Positions 38,001 through 49,900 of a stretch of DNA of 64,000 nucleotides are shown here, one piece after another; the stretch's first letter is position 1, and every line of letters starts with the position of its first letter. Source of the DNA: Coffea arabica (Eukaryota > Streptophyta > Magnoliopsida > Gentianales > Rubiaceae). The stretch covers positions 7,070,501-7,134,500 of the forward strand of contig NC_092317.1 in assembly GCF_036785885.1 (NCBI RefSeq), given 5' to 3'. Below the pieces are notes generated by a model. It made no database searches and was not told the DNA's origin. It saw only the letters and a list, made by a program, of their open reading frames with translations. The position numbers and the translations under genes are program-made.

Positions 38001-40865
38001 TTGAAAACACTAAGATGGGGTTAAATAGATTTGTTTTTGTGATGGAAAATAATCCAACAAGCAGAAGTAAGCTTTTCACATGTCAAGTTTAGAGTCTTGT
38101 TTTGGAGTATAAAGTACCATAAGAAGCTTAGTTATATCAAGGGAAAAAATAAATTAGAAAGGATGTCTTTTTTTTTCATCTTAGTCAGCATTACTAATAA
38201 TTCCATTGTAGTTTCTATAATGTCCAGGAGCTATAGAACAAGTAATCAAATCTTAGTTCAAAACTTTCGAATTAATTAAATTCGGTGCTATATTTATTGT
38301 CAGTTAGCCAGGAAACATATATAAGAGAAGAGAATGCATTGAACGTAGGAAAAGATAACGAAATTGTAATCCTCACGAGTCAAAATACGGAAAGCAGATG
38401 ACTTCAACGTCCGAGGACAATGTCCACACTAGAAATTAAACTGAACTTTCCGCTGCCATATTCTTCAGAAACCAATCACACAAAAGCTGGATCTATCAGA
38501 GATTACGTGCATATAAAATTCTTGTTTTAAATTCTATTGTGTATATCGAAGTTGAACATTCCATGAGAAAATGTTATTTACTTGAAGATAACAATAATGT
38601 TTTAGCCATGGAGCGTCGTAGTAGATGAACTTTTTGTCAAATTCTTTTGATTTTTTTAAAGGTAGAAGCGTCATCTAATGCATGAGGGAAGGCTCAAATC
38701 TTTATGTATGCCGTGTGTGTAAATTTATTCATTTATTTATTTATTTTCTTATTTATATTTGTAATCCCTTTCAAAGATTTAATTTACAACTTTGTCTCCT
38801 CCATAAATTGATGCATCTAGTTTCATGCATTCAAATATAGGCACGTAGTAAAGGGACTAAATCCCACCTGTCCATCCTAATAATTGTACCAGCATCATAC
38901 TAACATTGAATTGTTTCATCATAATTTCTGATCACTTAATGCTAGTCAACTGCTAAATCTAAGCTAAGCCCTCCACTTCGATTCTATAGCTAAGCTGGAG
39001 GAAGTGTCAAGAAAATGAGTTGTTGAAACCTTAGCTTGGCATCCAAGTGTGTCCCCCAGCCATAGATTGCATGGCTGCGTTGCAAATGGAATTTAATGCT
39101 TTGTTATCTTCTAAGCAAAGCAATACATATTGAGCATGCTGCTATCATGTCACCAAAGTCGGTAGCTCTGACGCAGTCCAAGCCCTTTCATGATGGAACC
39201 CTTTTGTTTTCTGTGAGTTTTCCTTGCCATTTCAACATTGACTCTTCCTTAATGTTGAGCATGGACATTAGACAGTGATAGGCAGCGCCGTGAACTAGTG
39301 AAGTGGAGCCCTCCACCACCACCCACAACCACCATTTTCTTGTTTTCTGCAACCTACAATTGTGTATATACTATATAGTATAGTGGAGGGAGCTTTATGG
39401 TTACTAGCTATCATGAAATGGAACTATTGCCTGCCCGCCCCCTAGCTAGTTGTGTTACTGTTACGTGACATTGTATTGTCTCTATGTATAGGAGATTTCA
39501 GGTTCACCCTTTTATAGCCCCACGTCAAAGGAATAATTCATGGATATCCTAAACACTAGAAACTTTCCTAGTTGGTACTTCGTTTTACTGTTTGAGAATG
39601 ATTAAGTGCATGGAATTTTGTTGCTTTAGTCCTTCAAAATTGTCCATTTAAAACAGTGATAATTCTAGACTATGAATGCTTATTTGAACTCCAAAAAAAA
39701 GGAAAAAGAAGTAGAGATATCAATAACAGCAGATTCGTTAATGACAACGTTACTTCCTGATCATTTCCTTTGCAACATTATGCTGAATCTTTTATCACAA
39801 TATTGTATTGAATCCTATTTTTCGAGTGAATTCAAAGACATGATAGGCTTGGAGCCTTGTTAGGTCCAAATAGATTGAATTCAAGATGTGTTTGGCAAGT
39901 TTTGAAATGTTTACATGACATTAACGCCTAGCAAATTTTCGTGTCCCACTAGGTTTTCTTTTGAATAGAATAAGTTGATCACCCCATTTTTTTCAAGGGA
40001 CTAGCTAGATAAAAGATTAAAGGGATAAGAGACCTGCAGAATTGGTTGCTTTGTGGTCCATATTCGTTTTATTCAAGCAAAACTCCAAGTATTTGTTAAA
40101 TATCAACTTAGTCTCTGCCAGAAAGCCACTTGAAGGTTGACATTTATGAATGATCTCGATCGCAACTAACATCAATTTTCTTTACAAAACAATACGAATG
40201 ACTGATTCTGCAGACCCCCGAAATCTTGGCCTGCGGATAAAGTGTAAAATCCATAAACTGTAGCAGCGGCCAAATGACGCTGCCTCAGTCAATTTAGGCA
40301 ATTGATTAGATGAAAAGTGGAATGGATGCTTCCAACATCGTGTGGTGTGGGAGCCAAACAAATCCTATTTGCTAAGTTGTCACAATTTTGGGAGTTGTCA
40401 TCATCCATTAAAGTGCATGCACCAAAAGATTAGGCCTTTAAGGAAAAGTTGCACAATGACTACAGCTACGATACTGCCCTTTTAGCTAACTTCACCTTAT
40501 CAGAAAGCCTGCATTAAAACCATCATGTGAATCTCTAACACTTGTATAATTGCGCTATGGGAAATAAAATATAGCTCATCCCTTGATATGTTTTTTTGTT
40601 TAATGAAATTTCCCCTCAGCAGACAGAGTTTCATTTGCAATTGTAGAACTTAAAAAGAAAAATAAAATCTATGGGTTCATTATTAGTTTGATGAAGAAAG
40701 AAATTGAAGAGGGATTTACTCTTTAATACATATCTTTGTCAATCTATTTCTTTCTATATTCCCCTTGTATTTCTTTTGTTGGCAATGCAAGAGCTAACAT
40801 CATGAATTTTTGGGAAATCATTGTCCTCGTATAATTCAAAATTTATTGTACTCAAATCTTTTGGA
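35031..40865. other. Long intergenic stretch, no gene recognised
   Basis: 5.8 kb without a credible coding region. Contents: T-run at about 35390-35403; decayed TCGAA-type repeat at about 35530-35860; (AT)n microsatellite at about 35701-35720; A-runs at about 35934 and 36632; a possible MITE-B relic at about 37675-37785; a (TTTA)n tract at about 38732-38760. Short open frames here are not conserved-looking. Confidence 0.45.
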
Positions 40866-40940
40866 TAAACTAGGTAATACAGAAAGTGTAAGTGAGAGAT
40901 ATCGGGTTCAGAACCTCCCACATACACTAACAAAAAAAAA
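40866..40940 (+). mobile_element. Short tRNA-SINE-like fragment with direct-repeat flanks
   Basis: About 75 bp containing a B-box-like GGGTTCAGAACCTCC and ending in nine A. It is flanked by AAATCTTTTGGA at 40854-40865 and again at 40938-40949 (the last A residues are shared with the tail). Tail plus duplication indicate an LINE-mobilised insertion, 5'-truncated before the A box. The body is too short to name a family. Confidence 0.6.
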
Positions 40941-42191
40941 TCTTTTGGACTAGAATATTCTATTATCTATTACCTTAGAAAATTATTTTTTAGTCAATAA
41001 ACAAAATGGTGTTTTGGGTGGTGTTCATGCATCTCGTCAAGAAAAGTGTTAGATGTTTCCATGTAAGTTTAATTAATTCCTCGACCATAAGTGTCTTTTC
41101 TTGGGGGGAAAAACCAACAAATTGTAATGAGGTGAATATGCATGTCTATTTGTGTATCAAAATCCAACTGCAACCCATAATTCAGAAGACCATTAGGATA
41201 GCATCTCAACATATTTTAGAGGGGACATTCATTTAATATAGGTTTTCTTCTTTAGCTTTTATTTGGAACAAATAATGGCAGATGCTTGTGATAAGACTTA
41301 AAGGACGTGGTTCACATGAGGCTCATCAGGCTCCATCACACACGTTACTGTTCCCTAATCCTAGACAAGTTAAAGAACCGACCCCTTTTCTACACTGACC
41401 TCAATCTTGATGTTGGCCTTTCGATATAGACGTAGCAGATATTCCAAACCATTGTGAAATTAAAATGAGGAAGAGCGTTTTCATGCTAAAATTAATATGG
41501 CCAAATTGGGTACACTAGTAATCACTTTCTCCTTTTCCTTTATTAATTGGTGCAAAAAAAATTCAAAGTTTTTCTGTACATTAGCTTTCATTTTTTTCCT
41601 TGGGAGAAATTATTCCTTCAGTTTAAGTTTAAGTTTTTTTTTTTATTCTTTGTCGTTTTAAACTATTAGAGGGAGAACCCTACAACGGAATAATCCATAT
41701 GCAAGAAAAAAAAAATTTTTTGTTGATAAAGAAACCATATATGAACTTTGTTCAACTAAGGTTGTTTACATATTCATTGAAAGCAAACTATCCTACAACA
41801 GTCTAACCCTACTTTGTTCTAGAAATATGAAATCTGTGGTAAATTATTTCCTAAAAATCTTACATAACCTCATTCTGACCTAGCTAGTAGCTTGGAAGTG
41901 ATCAATTGGAACTATTTGTGAAGAACTCCACAATGATCAATATTGATTTGGAACATCTTTATCTTTTTCTACGATACTTCAAATGCATTTCTCCCTCTCT
42001 TTCCTTTTGTCCCTTTTCCGCGTCCTGTTTATCTTTTATTTATTTATTTATTTTTTGGTGGGCTCGAGAGAGGACAGCAGAAAATAACAATAGAAAAGAA
42101 ATTAAAGTATTCAAAAGTGGAGCTTATGAAAGGGAATCCTGGCAAAATGGTCGTAACAATAATATTTGTCAACATGCAGTTTTCTCAACCT
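40941..42191. other. Intergenic, no gene recognised
   Basis: AT-rich. Open frames at 41906-42227 overlap in two phases, begin in AT-rich sequence and match nothing I know. The T-run at about 41635-41644 is low complexity. Confidence 0.4.
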
Positions 42192-42557
42192 CCAATGACC
42201 TTTAAAAGTGAAAGCAGCAAGTTATAGTTAATAGTGTATATCCCTTATTAAATTCCAATTTTCAATTTGTGCTTGCACAGGTGGTTGAATGGAAGTCTGT
42301 ATGAAGCTACCTACAGATTGCAGTGTAGAATTATATGTTATCTTGTGAATTGCTTGGTAAAGATAAAACAAAAGCCAATGACCTTTAAAAGTGAAAGCAG
42401 CAAGTTATAGTTAATAGTGTATATCCCTTATTAAATTCCAATTTTCAATTTGTGCTTGCACAGGTGGTTGAATGGAAGTCTGTATGAAGCTACCTACAGA
42501 TTGCAGTGTAGAATTATATGTTATCTTGTGAATTGCTTGGTAAAGATAAAACAAAAG
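42192..42557. repeat. Perfect 183-bp tandem duplication
   Basis: Bases 42192-42374 and 42375-42557 read the same at every position I compared, from CCAATGACCTTTAAAAG to GATAAAACAAAAG. The unit is ordinary AT-rich sequence, not a simple repeat. Absence of divergence means a very recent duplication or an assembly artefact. Confidence 0.9.
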
Positions 42558-44178
42558 TTTTGTGGGTTATTTTTTTTTTCATTTTTCTTCAATCATCTAT
42601 ATGATCTTTACCTCTCTGTTTGAGGTGGGGACTTTGCATCAGAAAGTTTTGCTGGCAAGATGGATAGCTTTAGCAGTTGCTGCTAGTCTTTCTCAATCAT
42701 TGTGTCTGATTTTTTCGTTCGACAATTCGAAGCAAATATCTCCTTTTACATCATTATATGCATGAAACTGAATTAGAACAAAAGAAATTGAAAAAACAAA
42801 AAAAAAAATGGTTATATATATATGTCATTGATTCCCAAGACATAACATGTAACAATTGCATCAAATCCAACAGTACGCAACTTTGCCATATATACATGAG
42901 TCGTTAAAAAGTTATCACAAGTCAAAAGAGACCTTAGTTTAGTTATTAAGATTGAGATTTTAAAAATTAGAACTTTTAGATTTAATTCTGCTCATCTTCC
43001 CTCCCCCGCGCTTATTAAATCTCACTCCTTCCTCGTTAAAAACAGAAAAAAAAAAAGATTCCCACGACTTACAAGTCAATACTCCAATAATTCAATGGTC
43101 ACTTGCGGATTTCTTTCAGGTAGCTATCAGTTCCAGCGCACAATGGATTCTTGCAAGATGAAAGATATATACATTGACTGACTTTGTAAAATTACGCTTC
43201 CATTAGCTCAGCGGATGATGAAGTCAATTACGAAGATTCTGACCAATTCAATATTCATATTTCTGTGCTTAATGGACTGTTAAATTAAAGATCAGAGTAG
43301 CCAACTTGGTAGGGAAAAGACTAAACTAATACAGTAGTTTATTTAGACTTATACTTCCACTTAATTTGCATATTTTCAAGAGAACATGTTCATTTAGTAT
43401 TTATTTACTGAACTAATTAATATCAACTCTTGCAAGAAATTGTAAAGGCATATGTAAAGTTACAGTGGTAATCCGCATTGCCATATGGATAACTGAAAAC
43501 CAACATTCATTCAACATAAAAACATGTCTGCCTATCATTTCACTAATTAATCTGTTCTATTTTCACAACCATGTGGATTTTAACCTAATTACTCTATATG
43601 ACAATGTTTAGTCAAAAGAATAATTAGCTTCTGATTAATATCACATATTTGACTGTACATAATTGGTATGTACATGCCACTTGATTGATATACCTGATCT
43701 CTTTGCCATACATGCATGCATGCATGCACATTGGTTTGGGGTTGAATTAAAAATCCAAAAAGCAGAATGTGAGACATGGTTGAATGGAGGGTCCAGATTT
43801 GAGTAAAGATGGAATTGTGGAATTATTGCTGAGGACATTTAATAGTGTTCTGTGCCTGTACATATATAAAAGGCATCATTTGGTTGGTGTTTCTTGAAAT
43901 GAAAACCTTTACTTTGGTGGCCTTTAATTGAGGGTCTACAGCAACAAAATTGAGCTCTTCTTTGTTTGGTGCTCTCTCAAATCTCTCTACTCCCATTTCT
44001 TTTGTGGCTAGGCTGTAAAGATTCAGCAACCAACACCAAAACTTCCCCACAATGGACCTCCTCCTTTCCACTTTCTCCTATTCTTGGACATTGAAGGAAA
44101 CACAACCCTGGCCGTAAATTGCACATCTTTTTCCTGGTTTCCCAGATTAGTTTCGTCCCATTGTTTTGGTTAATTCTC
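42558..44178. other. Upstream region of DUF4408/DUF761 gene
   Basis: Contains a weak SINE-like stretch with an A-rich end (about 42930-43058) and a (CATG)n tract at about 43711-43728. The last 150 bp before 44179 are open in frame but have no ATG, so I treat them as 5'UTR. Confidence 0.4.
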
Positions 44179-45456
44179 ATGGCATCCCTCTTAATAGAAA
44201 GCCTATCCCACAACAAAACCAGTTTCAAAGTTGCAGTAAGAGCCATAGAACTTCTCCTTCTCTCGGCCGGATTAGTCTCAACTTTCCTCATGTTCAAGGG
44301 GGCTGTTTCTCCATATTCTTATGATTTTATGCTGTCAAGTTTGAGGAAACCATATTCCTACTTCAGGAGCTGGTTGTCCTCTACTTTTTATATCTACATC
44401 ATGATGCATCTCATTGTCATCCTCATAGCAGTTTCCTCCCATTTCTACCATCCAAAAATGGACAGCAACGGTGACATTGAAGATGGTGGTGATGGTGAGG
44501 ATTACGATATGCATGGTGCTTTCTCGCCTTCTTTGTCACCACCACCAGCTCCTCCTCCAACGCAGATTAACAATCAAAAGCACAGCCAAGAGACAAAACC
44601 AAAGGATATACATGTGGTAGCAGCGGCTGCCGCAGCAGCAGGTGGAGGAAATTCCAAGACTACAAAAGTTCCCGTGGAGAATCAACAAGACATTCAAGAC
44701 AACGTTGATGCATCTCTTCTGAATCTTTTTTCTGATTTTTCAAGTTTGACCGCGGCCAAAGGGATTGAAAAGGCTCCAACAACAAAAGCCAAATCTGCAA
44801 CAGCTAGCTTAAACATTCATCAGAAAGATGGTACTGGAGACAAAAATGGTGTTGAAAAAGAAGATGATGAATCTTTCGAGGCAATTTTTTCTAAATTGAC
44901 AAAAGCCAAGGAGATTAAAAAGTCACATTCAGTTGACTCTTCACCACCACTCATTACAACCCAAATGACTGCAATAACAAGTACAACAAAGACTGGACAG
45001 CAAACAATAAAGGGGTTGCAAAATCAGTTTGAACAGACACAAGAACAGCTCGAAAGTGAAGACTTCGATGTGGAGGGGGAGGATGATACAATGGAGGCAA
45101 CATGGAGAGCCATCAAGGAAGGAGGAACGAAGGCACAAAAGAAGCAACTCAACAAGAGCGAGACCTGGCCACAACCTCAAACAGTGGTTGCAGCACAAGA
45201 AAACTGCAATATTGATTTAGAGGAGGACATGGCAATATCAGCTGCTGCATGGAAAGACCTGAGGAAGTCCATGACCTTCAACGACACTGTTTCCATAAGA
45301 TTTAGAGGAGGTTTAATTAGAAAGGACCCTTCAGTGAATCTCGAAGAATTTAATGAAAGAGTTGAGGACTTCATCAACAAGTTCAACAATGAAATGAGGC
45401 TACAAAGGCAGGAGTCTGAACAGCGTTATCTAGATATGATTAGTCGCGGGTTCTAA
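44179..45456 (+). CDS. DUF4408 / DUF761 (cotton-fibre-expressed-like) membrane protein
   Basis: A 425-residue single-exon protein. The open frame extends to 44119 but begins there with TTG; the first ATG is 44179 (MASLLIES), matching the usual family start. An N-terminal DUF4408 region has two hydrophobic, probably membrane-spanning segments (about residues 20-40 and 70-90) joined by the Y/F-rich SYDFMLSSLRKPYSYFRSW. The middle (about 100-330) is low-complexity and probably disordered. It includes a run of prolines, an Ala/Gly stretch and acidic patches. The C terminus is DUF761: LRKSMTFNDTVSIRFRGG, then EFNERVEDFINKFNNEMRLQ ending near the C terminus. Such proteins are plant-specific; some affect growth and defence, but no biochemical role is established. 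I infer an endomembrane or plasma-membrane location. Confidence 0.9.
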   Translation: MASLLIESLSHNKTSFKVAVRAIELLLLSAGLVSTFLMFKGAVSPYSYDFMLSSLRKPYSYFRSWLSSTFYIYIMMHLIVILIAVSSHFYHPKMDSNGDIEDGGDGEDYDMHGAFSPSLSPPPAPPPTQINNQKHSQETKPKDIHVVAAAAAAAGGGNSKTTKVPVENQQDIQDNVDASLLNLFSDFSSLTAAKGIEKAPTTKAKSATASLNIHQKDGTGDKNGVEKEDDESFEAIFSKLTKAKEIKKSHSVDSSPPLITTQMTAITSTTKTGQQTIKGLQNQFEQTQEQLESEDFDVEGEDDTMEATWRAIKEGGTKAQKKQLNKSETWPQPQTVVAAQENCNIDLEEDMAISAAAWKDLRKSMTFNDTVSIRFRGGLIRKDPSVNLEEFNERVEDFINKFNNEMRLQRQESEQRYLDMISRGF

Positions 45457-46955
45457 GTTTTGCTCGTTGACTTTTCTTGTATAGTAGTTTTAGATAGAAC
45501 CCTGATACCTATCACCGGTGTTTCATCACCACTCTCAACATCCGGTGATATGTATCAATAATTTGCCTTATTGATGTCCGCAGTTGTTTTAACCTGCCTA
45601 CATTTTTGAGGTGAAATAGTTTGCTCCTTGGTTCTATGTTTGTATAATACTATGCTTTTGTTGTGTAAATTTCAACAAGCAAGTTCTTCCAATGTTGAAA
45701 TCTTTCTTCTGTGTACTTCAAGATGCCATGGATATTTTATGTTACATGGAAGTTGGAACTTCTTCGGTTCTTCCAACTCATGGCATAGTAGCTTATTTGG
45801 ACTAATAGCACCGTGGCCATATTCAATTTCCTAGGAATTTGTACGGAAACGAGGCATCAGTCGTACTGACAAAACCATGCTATTTTGTTTTCATTTTAGT
45901 TTTGGATAAAGGTGCATATTATTTTACTTCTGTAAAAAGTTTAGAGTGAGATTGGCTAACCCCAAGAAGGATTCTTTTGTTTTTCATTACTAAGGGAGGG
46001 TTGTGGATAGCTAAAAGCGAATAGCGGGATTTAAAGCAGTAAGAGCAAAGCCTAAAACAAAAGATTCATGACAATTATTGATTTTGGTCAGGCGCTTAAA
46101 ATTGCTTTAGCACAAAATTGTGAGATTATGGCTTGCAGTTAGATTATAGCCTGATTAGATTAATACAGCTATATTCATAGACCTAATGTAGTATAAATTC
46201 TGCCCTTGGGATTTCTTTGATCACAGTTAGCTCCAAATGGTTTGTGAAACTAAACATGCCACCCCCGAGAGTTGTGTGTGATCACACATACTTCTTTCAA
46301 CATCTCTTTCTGGTATGGAATTTGACAATCTCTAGGTCTCTACATTGATGTTTTTAAATGTTTTAGCTTATCCAATGCTTGTAAAGAAATTCTTGATTTG
46401 ATGGCTTTGGCTTCTATCCAAATAGGTCTGTCAATAAGTTGGGTTTTAATTCAAACTCAACTCAAATTCACTTAATATTTTTGAGCACAAATATAGTTAT
46501 AATTTTCGTTATCCGACCCAACTCGAACCCGTTTATGTTAATCTAAAAATGGGTTGAATATAAAATATTGAGTTCTTACCTGGGTTCGACTTGGACCCGT
46601 TTGAATAAGTAATTATTTTGATAACGTATTTGAGTATTTAATATTTGTTTGGATCTTTTAAAAATTGTAATTTGTAGGCATTAGAATAATTATCTAAAGT
46701 CATTTGTGATTTTTAATTAAAATTTAATTATCTAAAGTATGTAATAAATTGGACTTATAGAATACAAATTGAAAGTTTACAGAACTTGAAGGGGCACAGA
46801 TTGAGGAATTGAGACTTGAGGGGCACTGAGGAATTAAATTAAGTTCAAGGGCATCTTTTTTGTTTTCCCCCAATTTCGGTTGCTTTGTTTGACAACTGTA
46901 AGTAACTGAACTCAGTCACTCAACACTCGAATCTTCTCCCTCCTCTCTCCGGACA
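45457..46955. other. Intergenic between DUF761 and FEY-like genes
   Basis: It holds the DUF761 3'UTR and the FEY-like promoter. At 46423 a TAGGTCTGTCAATAAGTTGGG end resembles the hAT-MITE terminus at 34513, followed by degenerate 'acccgtt/aactcgaaccc' motifs to about 46610. No matching second end was found, so it may be a truncated relative. Confidence 0.45.
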
Positions 46956-49900
46956 ATGGCGTCGGCGTCGGCGTCGGCGGCTGTGACCTTAACGGCGAGA
47001 GGCAAAGCTATTAACGGAGCAGACGACAACGAGAAGCAGAATAAAGATGAGAAGAAGCAGGACAACATGAATCAGAAAGAGAACGTGAAGAAGAAGAAAG
47101 AGGCGTTAGGATGGATGGAATGGTTGAGAGGATGGTTGTATATAGTCTACGAGATGCTGTTCCAGAGGATTATGGCCAGTCACTTAGCTAATCCGATGCC
47201 TCTTGCTCCAATTAACGATCTCACCTTCATCGTCACTGGCTCCACCAGCGGCATTGGTCGTGAAATCGCGCGCCAATTGGCCGAAGCCGGCGGTCATGTA
47301 GTAATGGCCGTCAGAAATACAAACGCTGCTCATGACCTAATTCGCAAATGGCAAGAGGATTGGACCGGCCGCGGCCTACCGTTGAATATTGAGGTGGCAA
47401 ATATTCCGTTCTTCAGTTGATATTAGGTTTTGATTTTTGAAACATTTGTTATTTCTACTATTATTATTGTTATGTGGGTGAAAGGTGATGGAGCTGGATC
47501 TTCTGTCGTTGGAATCTGTAGTAAGATTTGCGGAAGCATATAATGCACGATTGGGGCCTTTACACGCGCTAATCAATAATGCTGGCATATTTTCCATTGG
47601 AGGTTAGTATCAAAAGGTTCCGCTTTGTATTTTTGAGATTTCAATAGGTAGAGAAATGTGTGTAGGAATGTTATTTTGGCATGTATAATTTGGTTAATTT
47701 GAATTTTATTGGACTTGTGTCTTGATACATGGAGCAGTCTTCTTTGTCTGCATTATTATCTGGATTGCAAAATTTGTCATTTGCTTCTGTAAAGTGATTA
47801 AATAGTTTCACTTTTGGGGATTTCTGAGTGACGTTAACTGAATGCAAAATGCATAGAGGAGCCTCAATTGATTAGTCAGTAATAGGTGTTGGTGGAGGGG
47901 TTGAACTCATGTTTTCAGTGTATAGAATTTGCTGCTGATTTCCCTTATATATGGAGTAAACAAATATTTTATGCCTAGTCTCAATATTTCTTACTTTTGA
48001 GTATGTCCTTGGCTCAAATATCCATTGCTAGTGGTGGTGTTAGCCAAAAGTGTCTAGTCAGCTTTCACGGATAAAAGCAGCCATGCTAAGGATATCCATG
48101 TCCAGTGATCATTTAACTGGCTAGCCTACCATTGAGGAAGCATCTTGTTTCAATAGCAGAAGCATGTCTTTCTATCAAACTGGATTTTGCTTTCATAATT
48201 ATTGCTTATGAATCCATGAACCTGTACAGATTGGTTTACCTTATGTGAATCTAATTAATTGAACGTGATAAAAGATGTTGTGTAAACACAAAATAATGTC
48301 AAGGAGGTATTTCAATTTGTTGTACTTATCTCTGTTGATGAGTTGCACTCCATAGACAAAGTTGTTAGTTTTGCTAAGTGATGTTCTGTCTTTTTCTCCC
48401 AAACTTTTGAGTATCCTTTCTTCTCATCATTTTGGCCATATAGGAAGTTATGTACTCTTGTTATGCTTTCCTTTAATTAAACTTGAAAAAGCACTTTGAT
48501 TTCTCTCCAAATATTTTGTATTTGAAATTTTCTTGGGGATTGTCACTTCCATATGCTTTAAAATCTGAAAAGCTTCTCTATGTTAGCTTCAAGGATTGTG
48601 TCAATGTTAGTTGAGTTGATCAAGTCTGTTTTAAGTTCATCAAATTGAGTCAATTAAAACTAAGTTGATCAACTCAGAGACGATTTGTGTAGTTGGATAT
48701 ACATCTTTTCGGATGATAATTTTCCAAAGTTATCATAATCTGTATTCTCAATTCTTTTTTACGAATTAGTTTGCCTAGTGCAAAGTTGTTTACTTTTCAG
48801 TAAAGCTTTTTCACAGAAAGAATATAACTCATGCACTTCTGATGAATCTGATGATGCCTTGTTTTTTCCTTGTGAGTATCAGAGCCACAGAAATTTTCAA
48901 AAGATGGGTATGAGCAGCACATGCAAGTGAATCACCTAGCTCCTGCATTATTGTCTATCTCGCTTTTGCCATCCCTACTTAGAGGCTCTTCAAGCCGAAT
49001 TGTCAATGTGAATTCTGTTGTAAGTTCATGGTCCTAATTTTTATCTCTGTATACATCTTAGATGTGCTTTCTAAAATCTTAGTATTTTGCCAATCTAAAT
49101 CTCTCCACATATCTTAAGGATCCAGGGAACGGGAAAGAAGCAGTCTATATTCATATGTTTAGTTATATTAGTTTCTCACTGTGTGTACATTATAGATGAT
49201 CTGGTGGTAATGAGATTGCCATCTAATGTGATCTTATTATTATGTCAAAGAGATTATTGATTAATCACAAAAAAGTTAAGCATGATAGTTGTATGCTTTA
49301 TTTTACTCTTAACAATATCTCCAAGAAACTGAAGATTTATGCAGATTGTTCCCATATATTTTAGCACTTGTTATTTACTCTTGTTTGATCCCCTTCTAAT
49401 GTAGGAACAATTTCCCCTGTTTTGTCTCCGTTTTGTTTTGTAGATGCATTATGTCGGATTTGTTGATACCGAGGATATGAATGTTACATCTGGAAAAACG
49501 AAGTACACAAGTTTAGTTGGATATTGTGGCAGCAAATTGGCAGAGGTGATTTCATTGTCTTACTTCTGTTTAGGATTTTTGGTGGATTGACATTCTACAT
49601 GTATTTGGTTTTTCCTTAGGTTATATTAATTCATTGGCCAAAAATCATGCTTTGGCCTCTTGCTTTTCTATCAGGCTTTTCAAATTTCTAATTAACTTTG
49701 GGACACAAACTTCAGGTGATGTTCAGTAGTGTGCTACATAAGCGGCTGCCTGCTGAAGCTGGGATAAGCGTAATATGTGTATCACCTGGAATAGTTCAAA
49801 CCAATGTGGTAAATATTCTAACCTTTTTGCTCTTAGTCCTTTGCGTGTGAAGAGAATTTTGATATACATAACATAAACTGAAGTGATATTGCTTTAATTT

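Noticed and set aside
41906-42227. Two overlapping open frames just before the tandem duplication
   Set aside because: One unit of the duplication starts within them; composition is AT-driven and frames end at arbitrary points.
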